A DNA stretch of 38,986 nt from contig QVQC01000002.1 of assembly GCA_003428585.1 (NCBI GenBank), forward strand, positions 1 through 38,986, in the 5' to 3' direction. This DNA is from Nioella halotolerans (GTDB taxonomy: Bacteria; Pseudomonadota; Alphaproteobacteria; Rhodobacterales; Rhodobacteraceae). A program made the translations under genes and the position numbers. Position 1 is the stretch's first letter; each line of letters opens with the position of its first letter. This document shows positions 27,613 to 35,764 of this stretch, one piece after another. The notes under the pieces are model-generated. The model did not search any database and was not told the origin of the DNA. It saw only the letters and a list, made by a program, of their open reading frames with translations.

Positions 27613-30600
27613 ATGAGCAGCCCCCGATTCATCCATCTTCGCCTTCACACCGAATACAGCCTTCTTGAAGGTGCCGTCCCGGTGAAGAAACTGGCCGACC
27701 TGTGCAAGGCCGCCGCCATGCCCGCCGTTGCCGTGACCGAGACCAACAACATGTTCTCTGCGCTGCAATTTTCCGAACTTGCCGCGGGGGCGGGGGTGCA
27801 GCCCATCGTCGGGTGCCAGGCCGATCTGGACCATGACCCGGTTCAGCCCGGGGAGCGCCCGCGCCCGCCCGCGCCCATCGTGCTGCTGGCGCAGAACCGG
27901 ACGGGGTATGAGCACCTGATGAAGCTCAACTCCCGCCTCTACCTGCGCGGCGACGGCACCCTGCCGCATGTCACGCTGGAGGAACTGGCGGCGCATTCAG
28001 ACGGCCTTATCTGCCTGACCGGCGGCCCCGATGGCCCCACGGGGAGGCTGTTGCGCGGCGGGCAGCGCGCCAAGGCCGAGGCGCTGATGGCGCGGCTGAA
28101 GGCGATCTTCGCCGACCGGCTTTACGTCGAGTTGCAACGCCACCCCGGCGAGGACGGCCTGCCCGAGGCCGAACTGCTGTCCGAGCGCGGGCATGTGGAA
28201 ATGGCCTACGCGATGGATCTGCCGCTTGTCGCCACCAATGACGTGTATTTCCCCAAGGCGGACATGTACGAGGCGCATGACGCGCTTTTGTGCATCGCCG
28301 ACGGGGCTTACGTGGACCAGCAGGAACCGCGCCGGCGCCTGACCCCGCAGCATTATTTCAAGACGCCCGAGGAGATGGCGACGCTGTTCGCCGATCTGCC
28401 CGAGGCGCTGGAAAATACCGTTGAAATCGCCCGGCGCTGTGCCTTCCGGGCGCGCACGCACGACCCGATCCTGCCGCGTTTCGCCGAGGACGAGGTCGAG
28501 GAACTGCGGCGGCAGGCCAATGAAGGTCTGCAAAGGCGCCTTGCCGTGATCCCCCATGCCGCCAGCCCCGAGGACTACCAGAAGCGCCTCGATTTCGAGC
28601 TTGGCATCATCGAGGGGATGGGCTTTCCCGGTTACTTCCTGATCGTGGCTGATTTCATCAAATGGGCCAAGGAACATGACATCCCGGTGGGGCCGGGGCG
28701 CGGTTCCGGCGCGGGCAGCCTTGTCGCCTACGCGCTGACCATCACCGACCTTGACCCCCTGCGCTACAACCTGCTGTTCGAACGCTTCCTGAACCCCGAA
28801 CGCGTCAGCATGCCCGACTTCGACATCGATTTCTGCATGGACCGGCGCGAGGAGGTGATCCGCTACGTGCAGGAAAAATACGGGCGCGAGAAGGTGGGCC
28901 AGATCATCACCTTTGGCGCGCTTCTGTCCAAGGCGGCGGTGCGCGACGTGGGCCGGGTGCTGCAAATGCCATTCATGCAGGTGGACCGGCTGTCCAAGAT
29001 GATCCCGGTCGAGGGGGTGAAGCCCGTTTCCATCAAGGAGGCGCTGGACCAGGAACCGCGCCTGCGCGAGGCTGCGCGGGAAGAGGAGGTGGTGGATCGC
29101 CTTCTGACCTATGCCCAGCAGGTCGAGGGGCTGTTGCGCAATGCCTCGACCCATGCCGCGGGGGTGGTGATCGGCGACCGGCCGCTGGATGAGCTTGTGC
29201 CGCTCTACCAGGATCCGCGCTCCGACATGCCGGCGACGCAATTCAACATGAAATGGGTGGAGCCGGCGGGGCTGGTGAAGTTCGACTTCCTCGGCCTGAA
29301 GACCCTGACCGTCATCCAGAACGCCATCGACCTCATTCACGCGCAGGGCCGCGACCTGCACGTCGCGGCGGATGGCGCGCAGATCTACGACCCGCCGGAG
29401 GGCGCCGAGAACCAGATAAACGCCATCCCGCTGGACAATGACGCCACCTACACGCTCTACGCCAGTGCCAAGACCGTCGCAGTGTTCCAGGTGGAAAGCT
29501 CCGGCATGATGGATGCGCTGCGCCGAATGAAGCCGACCTGCATCGAGGATATCGTGGCGCTCGTGGCGCTCTACCGGCCCGGCCCGATGGAGAACATCCC
29601 GAAATATTGCGAAGTCAAGAACGGCCTGTCGGCGCGCGACTACCTGCACCCGTCCGTCGACCATATCCTTGACGAGACACAAGGCATCATCGTCTACCAG
29701 GAACAGGTGATGCAGATCGCGCAGGAAATGGCGGGCTACAGCCTTGGCGGCGCCGACCTGTTGCGCCGCGCCATGGGCAAGAAGATCCAGGCCGCGATGG
29801 ACGCCGAGCGGCCCAAGTTCATCGCCGGGGCGAAGAAGAACGGGGTCGATGACGCCAAGGCCGTCGAGGTGTGGAACCTTCTCGACAAGTTCGCCAATTA
29901 CGGTTTCAACAAGTCGCACGCGGCGGCCTACGCGGTGGTCAGCTACCAGACCGCGTGGCTGAAAGCGAACCACACTGTGGAATTCATGGCCGCGGTGATG
30001 AATTGCGATATCCACCTCACCGACAAGCTGGGTGTCTACAAGCAGGAGGTCGACCGGCTGGGGCTGGAAACGATCCCGCCTTGCGTGAACCGCTCCGACG
30101 CGATGTTCACGGTCAGCGAGGGGCGCGTGGTCTATGCCCTCGGCGGGCTCAAGAACGTGGGTGTCGAGGCGATGCGCCTGATCGTCGAGGGACGGGGCGG
30201 GCAACCCTTCACGACGCTTTACGATTTCGCCCGGCGGGTCGACCTCAAGCGCGTCGGCAAGCGCAGTTTGGAGATGTTGGCGCGCGCCGGGGGCTTCGAC
30301 CAACTTGACCGCAACCGGCGGCGGGTGCTGGAAAGCCTCGACGCGCTGACCGCCTATTCCGCCGCGGTTCACGAGCAGCGCAATTCGAAGCAGGTGTCGC
30401 TTTTCGGCGAGGCGGGCGATGACCTGCCCGAGCCGCGCCTGTCGGCCGCCTCCGACTGGCTGCCGAGCGAACGGCTGGTCGAGGAACACAAGGCCATCGG
30501 CTTCTACCTCTCGGGCCATCCGCTGGACGATTACATGCCGGCGCTCAAACGCAAGAAATGCATGACGCTGGCCGAGGTGGAACAGAAGGTTCAGGGCGGG

Positions 30601-31107
30601 GCCTTCGTGGCCAAGCTGGCCGGCTCGGTTTCCTCGCGGCAGGAAAGGAAGAGCCAGCGCGGCAACCGCTTCGCCTTCGTGCAACTGTCCGATCCGACCG
30701 GGCTTTACGAGGTCACGATGTTTTCCGAGGTACTGGAGGCGAGCCGCGAATTCCTTGAAAGCGGGTCCAACGTGGTGCTCACGGCAGACGCGACCTACGA
30801 GGGCGAGCAACTCAAGCTTCTGGCGCGCAATGTGCAGCCCGTCGATGCGGTGGTGGCAGATACCGGCGGCACGGGCTTGCGCATTTTCATAGAGGAAGAG
30901 CACGCCATTCCCGGCGTTGCGGGCCTGTTGGAGCGGGCCAAGGGCGAGGCGAAGCTGCGCGGGCGCGGCCCGGTGCAGCTCTGCCTGATGCACCCCGACC
31001 TGCCGGGCGAGGTCGACGTGCTGCTGGGCGAGGATTTCCCGGTGAACCCGCAGATCAAGGGCGCGCTGAAAAGCCTCGACGGGGTGCTGATGGTGGAAGA
31101 GGTGTAG
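27613..31107 (+). CDS. dnaE: DNA polymerase III subunit alpha
   Basis: The product is 1164 aa, the length of replicative DnaE. The N-terminal PHP domain starts FIHLRLHTEYSLLEGAVPVKK. The palm carries GRGSGAGSLVAYAL and the metal-binding aspartates in PDFDIDF (D402, D404), with the third acidic site in LVKFDFLGLKTLT. The fingers contain GANKSHAAAY-type NYGFNKSHAAAYAVVSYQT, and the C-terminal part holds an HhH segment and an OB domain (GGAFVAKLAGSVSSRQERKS region). It is DnaE1, not the shorter ImuB-linked DnaE2. An earlier in-frame ATG at 27487 is rejected because family homology begins at 27613. Confidence 0.96.
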   Translation: MSSPRFIHLRLHTEYSLLEGAVPVKKLADLCKAAAMPAVAVTETNNMFSALQFSELAAGAGVQPIVGCQADLDHDPVQPGERPRPPAPIVLLAQNRTGYEHLMKLNSRLYLRGDGTLPHVTLEELAAHSDGLICLTGGPDGPTGRLLRGGQRAKAEALMARLKAIFADRLYVELQRHPGEDGLPEAELLSERGHVEMAYAMDLPLVATNDVYFPKADMYEAHDALLCIADGAYVDQQEPRRRLTPQHYFKTPEEMATLFADLPEALENTVEIARRCAFRARTHDPILPRFAEDEVEELRRQANEGLQRRLAVIPHAASPEDYQKRLDFELGIIEGMGFPGYFLIVADFIKWAKEHDIPVGPGRGSGAGSLVAYALTITDLDPLRYNLLFERFLNPERVSMPDFDIDFCMDRREEVIRYVQEKYGREKVGQIITFGALLSKAAVRDVGRVLQMPFMQVDRLSKMIPVEGVKPVSIKEALDQEPRLREAAREEEVVDRLLTYAQQVEGLLRNASTHAAGVVIGDRPLDELVPLYQDPRSDMPATQFNMKWVEPAGLVKFDFLGLKTLTVIQNAIDLIHAQGRDLHVAADGAQIYDPPEGAENQINAIPLDNDATYTLYASAKTVAVFQVESSGMMDALRRMKPTCIEDIVALVALYRPGPMENIPKYCEVKNGLSARDYLHPSVDHILDETQGIIVYQEQVMQIAQEMAGYSLGGADLLRRAMGKKIQAAMDAERPKFIAGAKKNGVDDAKAVEVWNLLDKFANYGFNKSHAAAYAVVSYQTAWLKANHTVEFMAAVMNCDIHLTDKLGVYKQEVDRLGLETIPPCVNRSDAMFTVSEGRVVYALGGLKNVGVEAMRLIVEGRGGQPFTTLYDFARRVDLKRVGKRSLEMLARAGGFDQLDRNRRRVLESLDALTAYSAAVHEQRNSKQVSLFGEAGDDLPEPRLSAASDWLPSERLVEEHKAIGFYLSGHPLDDYMPALKRKKCMTLAEVEQKVQGGAFVAKLAGSVSSRQERKSQRGNRFAFVQLSDPTGLYEVTMFSEVLEASREFLESGSNVVLTADATYEGEQLKLLARNVQPVDAVVADTGGTGLRIFIEEEHAIPGVAGLLERAKGEAKLRGRGPVQLCLMHPDLPGEVDVLLGEDFPVNPQIKGALKSLDGVLMVEEV

Positions 31108-31141
31108 CGACGCGCGAATGGCGCCAGAGGCGCCCCACTCG

Positions 31142-32137
31142 TCAGATGCCCACGGTCCGCGCGAGGATATCAACGCCTTGCATCCTCCAGAAATGCAAAA
31201 GGTCGATGAACACCCAGTTCTCGGCCAACTTGTCGCCATCGCGGCGGTAGATATCCACCACCCGGAATTCGCCTGCCTTGCCCGTTGCCGGCATCCCCAT
31301 GAAGCCGCCGGTCGGCCGGGCGGTGAAGCTGGGCCAGCCGAAGAACCCGCCATAGGTGCCTTCGGCGAAGCGGCAGACATGGGTGCTTTTGCTGCGGTCG
31401 GTGAAACTGCTGCGGAAGGGGCCGGAATGCTGGCGGGCATAGCGCGGGATGGTATAGGTTGCCCCGATCCCGGCTGGCCCCCACCAGATCATGTCGTCGT
31501 GCCATGTGCGCGCCAGTTCCTCCTCCAGCGACAGGCCGGATTGCCATTGCCCGAGGTCGGCGATCATCGCGTTGATCAAGGACAGCGTTTTCGCGCTCTC
31601 GCCCGCGTCCTGCGCCCCGAACAAAAGCCCGTCATGCGTCCGCGGGCCGGGCTGGACAAGCTGCGCCCCGGTCTGTGCCGGGAAAGGCTCCAACCCCGCC
31701 TGCATCATCAGCCCCGGGATATCGACGAACAGCGCCGTTTCCATGATCCGCCCGGCCGCGACCCGGTGGAACTCTGCGTAGCGCAGCATCGCCAGCTTTC
31801 CGGTGGGCACGATGCCAAGCCACGGCGCATCGAAGAGCCCCATGAAATGCCCCATCGACACCACCCAGACCGCGCCGCCGGGGTCGAGCGAATTCTGCCC
31901 GGCCATGAACACGTCCATCCGTCGCTGCAATCCCGTCAGCGATGCCTTGAGCGGCTCCCAGACGGTTTGCGCAATTGCCCCCGGCCCGGTCACCTTGCCC
32001 AGTGGATGCACCCCGCGCCACAGCACGTTGGGTGCGCAGTACCGGTCCAGAACGGCCGCTGATTCGTCCGGCCCGGCCGTCTCAAGCTCCGCGAAGAATG
32101 CGCGCACCGTATCTTTCTCGGTTTGGAAATCCGTCAT
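31142..32137 (-). CDS. Tandem SnoaL/NTF2-like domain protein
   Basis: The product is 331 aa with two SnoaL-like halves. The first (about 1-165) has NVLWRGVHPLG, GHFMGLFDAPWLGIVPTGK and a C-terminal FVDIPGLMMQAGLEP. The second (about 180-331) has DMIWWGPAGIGATYTIP, GGFMGMPATGKAGEFRVVDIY and NWVFIDLLHFWRMQGVDIL. The last motif recurs in the single-domain protein at 37078-37620. SnoaL-fold enzymes include cyclases, isomerases and dehydratases; the reaction here is unknown. It is divergent from the ABC importer and shares the LacI-type operators at 32207-32274. Its ribosome binding site is GAGG before the ATG. Confidence 0.85.
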   Translation of the reverse strand: MTDFQTEKDTVRAFFAELETAGPDESAAVLDRYCAPNVLWRGVHPLGKVTGPGAIAQTVWEPLKASLTGLQRRMDVFMAGQNSLDPGGAVWVVSMGHFMGLFDAPWLGIVPTGKLAMLRYAEFHRVAAGRIMETALFVDIPGLMMQAGLEPFPAQTGAQLVQPGPRTHDGLLFGAQDAGESAKTLSLINAMIADLGQWQSGLSLEEELARTWHDDMIWWGPAGIGATYTIPRYARQHSGPFRSSFTDRSKSTHVCRFAEGTYGGFFGWPSFTARPTGGFMGMPATGKAGEFRVVDIYRRDGDKLAENWVFIDLLHFWRMQGVDILARTVGI

Positions 32138-32206
32138 GGCCTCGCCCGCTTTTCAAGCACTTGGCGCTAGTCTGCGCCACTCCCGCGGCCGTTTCCAGAG
32201 CTGAAA

Positions 32207-32220
32207 TGCATACGTTTGCA
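32207..32220. promoter_or_regulatory. LacI-type operator, left
   Basis: TGCATACGTTTGCA is a near-palindrome with a central CG, the form of many LacI-family operators. It is part of a 17-bp arm (32207-32223) repeated in perfect inverted orientation at 32258-32274. It overlaps the -10 element proposed for the leftward gene. No LacI-family regulator gene is in the window. Confidence 0.75.
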
Positions 32221-32235
32221 AAAATTTCTTGCCAA
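32207..32235 (-). promoter_or_regulatory. Predicted leftward promoter for the tandem SnoaL gene
   Basis: On the minus strand TTGGCA (32230-32235) and TATGCA (32207-32212) are separated by exactly 17 bp. The -10 lies inside the left operator, so binding of a repressor would block it. Prediction by eye only. Confidence 0.5.
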
Positions 32236-32258
32236 TCTGTCGTGGCAGCGCCTACGCT
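32229..32258 (+). promoter_or_regulatory. Predicted rightward promoter for the ABC operon
   Basis: TTGCCA (32229-32234) and TACGCT (32253-32258) are 18 bp apart. The -35 overlaps, on the other strand, the -35 of the leftward promoter, giving a back-to-back pair. Transcription would begin close to the right operator. Prediction by eye only. Confidence 0.45.
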
Positions 32259-32260
32259 TT

Positions 32261-32274
32261 TGCAAACGTATGCA
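32261..32274. promoter_or_regulatory. LacI-type operator, right
   Basis: TGCAAACGTATGCA is the exact reverse complement of the left operator. The centres are 54 bp apart, about five helical turns, so both sites would face the same side of the DNA and could be bridged by one repressor tetramer. It lies 19 bp before the start codon of the ATPase gene, where bound repressor would block early transcription. Confidence 0.75.
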
Positions 32275-32293
32275 ACAAACGTGCGGGGAGCCC

Positions 32294-33349
32294 ATGGCCG
32301 AAATCCAGCTGCGCAATATCTCCAAGCGATGGGGCACGTTCGTGGGCGTCGACAAGTTCGACCTGACCATCGCGGACCGGGAATTCCTCGTGCTGCTCGG
32401 CCCGTCGGGCTGCGGCAAGACGACGACGATGCGGATGATCGCCGGGCTTGAAGACCCGACCGAGGGCCAGATCGTCGTCGGGGGCATCGTGGTCAACGAT
32501 CTCGACCCCAAGGACCGCGACGTCGCCATGGTGTTCCAGAGCTACGGCCTCTACCCCAACATGAATGTCTACGAGAACATCCGCTTCCCGCTGAAAGTGC
32601 GTAAGGTCGATGCCGCGACCCATGACGACCGGGTGATGCGCGCCGCCGAGATGGTGGAACTGACCGACTTCCTGCACCGCAAGCCCGCGGAACTGTCGGG
32701 CGGGCAACGCCAGCGCGTGGCGCTGGCCCGCGCCATCGTGCGTCAACCGCAGGTCTTCCTGATGGATGAGCCGCTGTCCAATCTCGACGCGAAGCTGCGT
32801 GTCTCGACGCGGGCGCAGATCAAGAACCTGAGCCATGAGCTGAAGGTGACCACGGTCTACGTCACCCACGACCAGATCGAGGCGATGACGCTCGCCGATC
32901 GTGTCGTGGTGATGAAAGAGGGCGTGGTGCAGCAGGTCGGCACGCCCACCGATATCTACGACATGCCTGCCAACACCTTCGTCGCCAGTTTCATCGGCAG
33001 CCCGGCGATGAACCTGATGCAGGGCGAGATCAGCGGCGGCACATTCACCGGAAAGAACGTGCGGATCGAGGGGCTTTCGGCCCCCGATGGCCCGGTGCGG
33101 CTTGGCTTTCGGGCCGAGGATGCGGGGATCGCCGACAGCGAGGCCAGCGCCCAGGTCACCGTCCCGCTCTACACCATCGAACTTCTGGGCGATGCCACCA
33201 TGCTGACCGCCCGCGCCGGCGGGGCGCTGGTTTCCGTCAAGGCGGGCAAGGAATTCCGGGCCGAGATCGGCGACACCGTGTCGTTCTCGATCCCGCCCGC
33301 GATTTGCCACCTGTTTCACCACGAAACGGGGGCGCGGCTCGGGGGCTGA
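32294..33349 (+). CDS. CUT1-type ABC importer, ATP-binding protein
   Basis: The product is 351 aa. Walker A GPSGCGKT (residues 36-43), signature LSGGQRQRVALARA, Walker B VFLMDEPLSNLD and the switch His in YVTHDQIEAMTLADR are complete. A C-terminal TOBE/regulatory domain (after ~235) makes it a MalK/UgpC-type ATPase of the carbohydrate uptake family. The ATG at 32294 has GGGAG upstream. An in-frame ATG at 32216 falls between the two operators, upstream of the expected transcription start, and is rejected. Confidence 0.94.
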   Translation: MAEIQLRNISKRWGTFVGVDKFDLTIADREFLVLLGPSGCGKTTTMRMIAGLEDPTEGQIVVGGIVVNDLDPKDRDVAMVFQSYGLYPNMNVYENIRFPLKVRKVDAATHDDRVMRAAEMVELTDFLHRKPAELSGGQRQRVALARAIVRQPQVFLMDEPLSNLDAKLRVSTRAQIKNLSHELKVTTVYVTHDQIEAMTLADRVVVMKEGVVQQVGTPTDIYDMPANTFVASFIGSPAMNLMQGEISGGTFTGKNVRIEGLSAPDGPVRLGFRAEDAGIADSEASAQVTVPLYTIELLGDATMLTARAGGALVSVKAGKEFRAEIGDTVSFSIPPAICHLFHHETGARLGG

Positions 33350-33373
33350 GACGCAACCGGGCTCATCAACCTA

Positions 33374-33397
33374 GGTGCAGGGCTTCGAAGCTGCACC
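33374..33397 (+). other. Intercistronic stem-loop before the binding-protein gene
   Basis: GGTGCAG pairs with CTGCACC (33374-33380 with 33391-33397); a smaller CTT/AAG stem closes the loop. It lies in the 72-nt gap before the substrate-binding protein gene and could mark an RNA processing point or stabilise the transcript. There is no T run, so it is not a terminator. Confidence 0.45.
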
Positions 33398-33421
33398 CGA
33401 CAACCGACAGGGAGACTTGCA

Positions 33422-34642
33422 ATGAACCTCAGACCGATCCTCATGGCCGGCGCGATCAGTGCCGTGGCGCTTCCCGCCGCGGCCGACTGCGCCTATGAAA
33501 ACGACGTGTCTCTGCGCTCGCTTTCCGCGGCGTTCGAGGCATGGACTGCCGTGACCGACGCGATGGCCGAATGCGGCAATTTCGAAGCCGAACTCAGCCA
33601 GGAATTCCGGACCCTCCAGCCCGAAGCGATGGCCGCAAACCCGGCGCTTTATCAACTGGGCGGCGTGTCGAACGGCACCGTCACCCCGTTGCTGAACGCC
33701 GAAACGATCCGCCCGCTGGACGATCTGGTGGAGCAATACGGCCAGCAGTTGCGGCCCAACCAGTTGATCCGCATCAATGGTCAGACCATGGCCATCGCGA
33801 TGATGGTCAACACCCAGCACCTGATGTACCGCGCCGACATTCTTGAAGAACTGGACCTCGACGTTCCCGAGACATGGGACGAGGTTCTGGAGGTCGCCGC
33901 GGCGATCGACGAGGCCGACATGGTCGATTACCCGCTCGGCGCCACCATGGCAACGGGCTGGAACCTCGCGCAGGATTTCAACAACATGTTCCTTGGCTAC
34001 GGCGGGCAGTTCTGGAACGCCGACGGCACGCCTTCGGTGAATTCCGAGGCCGGGGTCAGCGCGCTCGAAACCATGATGGAAATGACCGAGTACATGGACC
34101 CCGAATACCTCGTGTCCGACAGCACCTACGTGCAGCAGCAGCTTCAGCAGGGTCGCATCGCCATGGCCAACCTCTGGGCCAGCCGTGGCGCCGCAATGGA
34201 TGACGAGGATGAAAGCCAGGTCGTCGGGCTGGTTGATGCCGCCGCCGCGCCGCGCGCCATGGAGGGCGGTCCGCCGGCCACCACGCTGTGGTGGGACGGG
34301 ATCGTGATCGCCGCCAATATCCCCGACGAGGAGGCCGCCGCGGCGTTCCAGGTGGCGATGGAGGGGATCGACCGCGAGATGGTCGAGGCCAACAACGACG
34401 CCGCGATCTGGCTGATCGAAGGCTACGAGCCGGGCCGCCTTGCCGAGGGCGCCATCGCCACCGCCTCTGCCAGCCCGGCGCCTGCGGCCTACCCGTCGAC
34501 CTCGCAGATGGGGCTGATGCACTCCGCGCTCGGCAATGAACTGCCGGCATTCTTCACTGGCGATGTCAGTGCGGAAGAGGCGCTCGCCGCTGTAGAGGCC
34601 GCCTACATCACCTCCGCGCAGGAAGCCGGCGTGCTGGAGTGA
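33422..34642 (+). CDS. CUT1-type ABC importer, periplasmic substrate-binding protein
   Basis: The product is 406 aa. A Sec signal peptide (MNLRPILMAGAISAVALPAAA) is followed by a family 1 extracellular solute-binding protein: LVEQYGQQLRPNQLIRINGQTMAIAMMVNTQHLMYRADIL (in parts), then DVPETWDEVLEVAAAI and NFNNMFLGYGGQFW-type FNNMFLGYGGQFWNADGTP. The YRxDxL...P.TWDE pattern is typical of sugar, polyol and related solute binders. The ligand is unknown. GGGAG lies before the ATG. Strong hairpins flank the gene. Confidence 0.92.
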   Translation: MNLRPILMAGAISAVALPAAADCAYENDVSLRSLSAAFEAWTAVTDAMAECGNFEAELSQEFRTLQPEAMAANPALYQLGGVSNGTVTPLLNAETIRPLDDLVEQYGQQLRPNQLIRINGQTMAIAMMVNTQHLMYRADILEELDLDVPETWDEVLEVAAAIDEADMVDYPLGATMATGWNLAQDFNNMFLGYGGQFWNADGTPSVNSEAGVSALETMMEMTEYMDPEYLVSDSTYVQQQLQQGRIAMANLWASRGAAMDDEDESQVVGLVDAAAAPRAMEGGPPATTLWWDGIVIAANIPDEEAAAAFQVAMEGIDREMVEANNDAAIWLIEGYEPGRLAEGAIATASASPAPAAYPSTSQMGLMHSALGNELPAFFTGDVSAEEALAAVEAAYITSAQEAGVLE

Positions 34643-34672
34643 TCCGACCCCGGCGCCGACCGAAACGCCATC

Positions 34673-34705
34673 GGGGCGCGCGCAAGCCATCGCGGCGCGC
34701 GCCCC
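34673..34705 (+). other. Strong stem-loop after the binding-protein gene
   Basis: A perfect 10-bp G+C stem (34673-34682 with 34696-34705) with a 13-nt loop lies in the gap between the binding-protein and first permease genes. Such hairpins often protect the binding-protein mRNA from 3' decay so that it is made in excess over the permeases. No T run follows. Confidence 0.6.
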
Positions 34706-34738
34706 GCCCCCGAAGACCCCGGACCCGGAGCCAGAGAC

Positions 34739-35764
34739 ATGAAGTTCAAGACATTCGCGGCCTTCGTTGCGCCCTCGCTGGTCATGATGCTTCTGTTCAT
34801 CGCGGCGCCGTTGGTGTCGGTCTTCATCGGGTCGTTCCAGTTGCACCAACCGGTGTTGCAGGAGGTCGAGGAAGAATCCTGCACGCCGGGCTTCACCGGC
34901 CAGACCTGCACCACGACCATCGTCACCCGCCCGGTGATCGCCGAAAGCGGCGAGATGCTGACCACCACCGAATGGGTCGGATGGACCAATTACACCCGCG
35001 TGCTGAATCCCGAGGCGGCATGGGACGCGGTGACCAGCTTCGACTGGAACGCGCTGATGCAGGTCGATTTCTGGGCCGCGCTGCGCTTCACGCTGATGTT
35101 CACGCTGGTCACGCTACCGCTGGTGATCGGGGTCGGGCTGGCCATCGCGCTGGCCGTCAACAACGCGGCCAAGCATGTCCGTGGCCCTGTGATCTTCGTT
35201 TCGCTCTTGCCGTTCATCATCACCCCGGTCATCGGCGCGCTGTCGATCCGCTGGCTCTTCATCGGTGATGGCATCCTGACCGCGGGGCTGGAGGCGTGGC
35301 TCGACCGTGACCTCGCGCTCTTCGCACAGGCCTGGACGATCGAGCTGATGATGCTGTTCTACCGCGTCTGGCACGTGGCGCCCTTTGCCTTCGTGATCTT
35401 CTATGCTGGGCTTCAGACCGTGAACCAGGACACGCTGGAAAGCGCCATCATCGATGGCGCAAACCGGTTCGAGCGTCTGCGCTACGTGATCGTGCCGCAC
35501 CTCGCGCCGCTGATCGTGTTCATCGCGCTCATTCACCTGATGGACGCCTACCGCGTCTTCGAGGAAATCGTCGGCTTCACCAGCCAGGCGCATGTGATCA
35601 GCCTTCAGTGGCTCACCTACGACTTCCTGCAACCCGACGATTCCGGCAACCGCGCCTTCGGACGGGCCTCGGCCTCGGCCATGCTGACCATGGTGGGAAT
35701 CGTGGTTCTGCTGATACCGCTGCTGCGCCGCACGTGGCGCGACCACAAGGGAGGCTCCCACTGA
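34739..35764 (+). CDS. CUT1-type ABC importer permease (MalF-like)
   Basis: The product is 341 aa. Membrane helices include residues 8-30 and several after 115. The ATPase-contact EAA loop is TLESAIIDGANRFERLRYVIVPHLAP (in parts). Between the first and second helices lies a long periplasmic segment with a Cys pair (C48, C57: SCTPGFTGQTC) that could form a disulfide. GGAG precedes the ATG. The stop overlaps the next gene (TGATG). Confidence 0.9.
   Translation: MKFKTFAAFVAPSLVMMLLFIAAPLVSVFIGSFQLHQPVLQEVEEESCTPGFTGQTCTTTIVTRPVIAESGEMLTTTEWVGWTNYTRVLNPEAAWDAVTSFDWNALMQVDFWAALRFTLMFTLVTLPLVIGVGLAIALAVNNAAKHVRGPVIFVSLLPFIITPVIGALSIRWLFIGDGILTAGLEAWLDRDLALFAQAWTIELMMLFYRVWHVAPFAFVIFYAGLQTVNQDTLESAIIDGANRFERLRYVIVPHLAPLIVFIALIHLMDAYRVFEEIVGFTSQAHVISLQWLTYDFLQPDDSGNRAFGRASASAMLTMVGIVVLLIPLLRRTWRDHKGGSH

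Noticed and set aside
27613..31107. dnaE as the error-prone dnaE2
   Set aside because: The length and N-terminal PHP sequence fit DnaE1, and no imuA/imuB genes are adjacent.
27997..31440. A minus-strand open frame of 1147 codons
   Set aside because: It runs antisense to dnaE, whose motifs are complete. Long antisense frames are common in GC-rich DNA and this one shows no family motifs.
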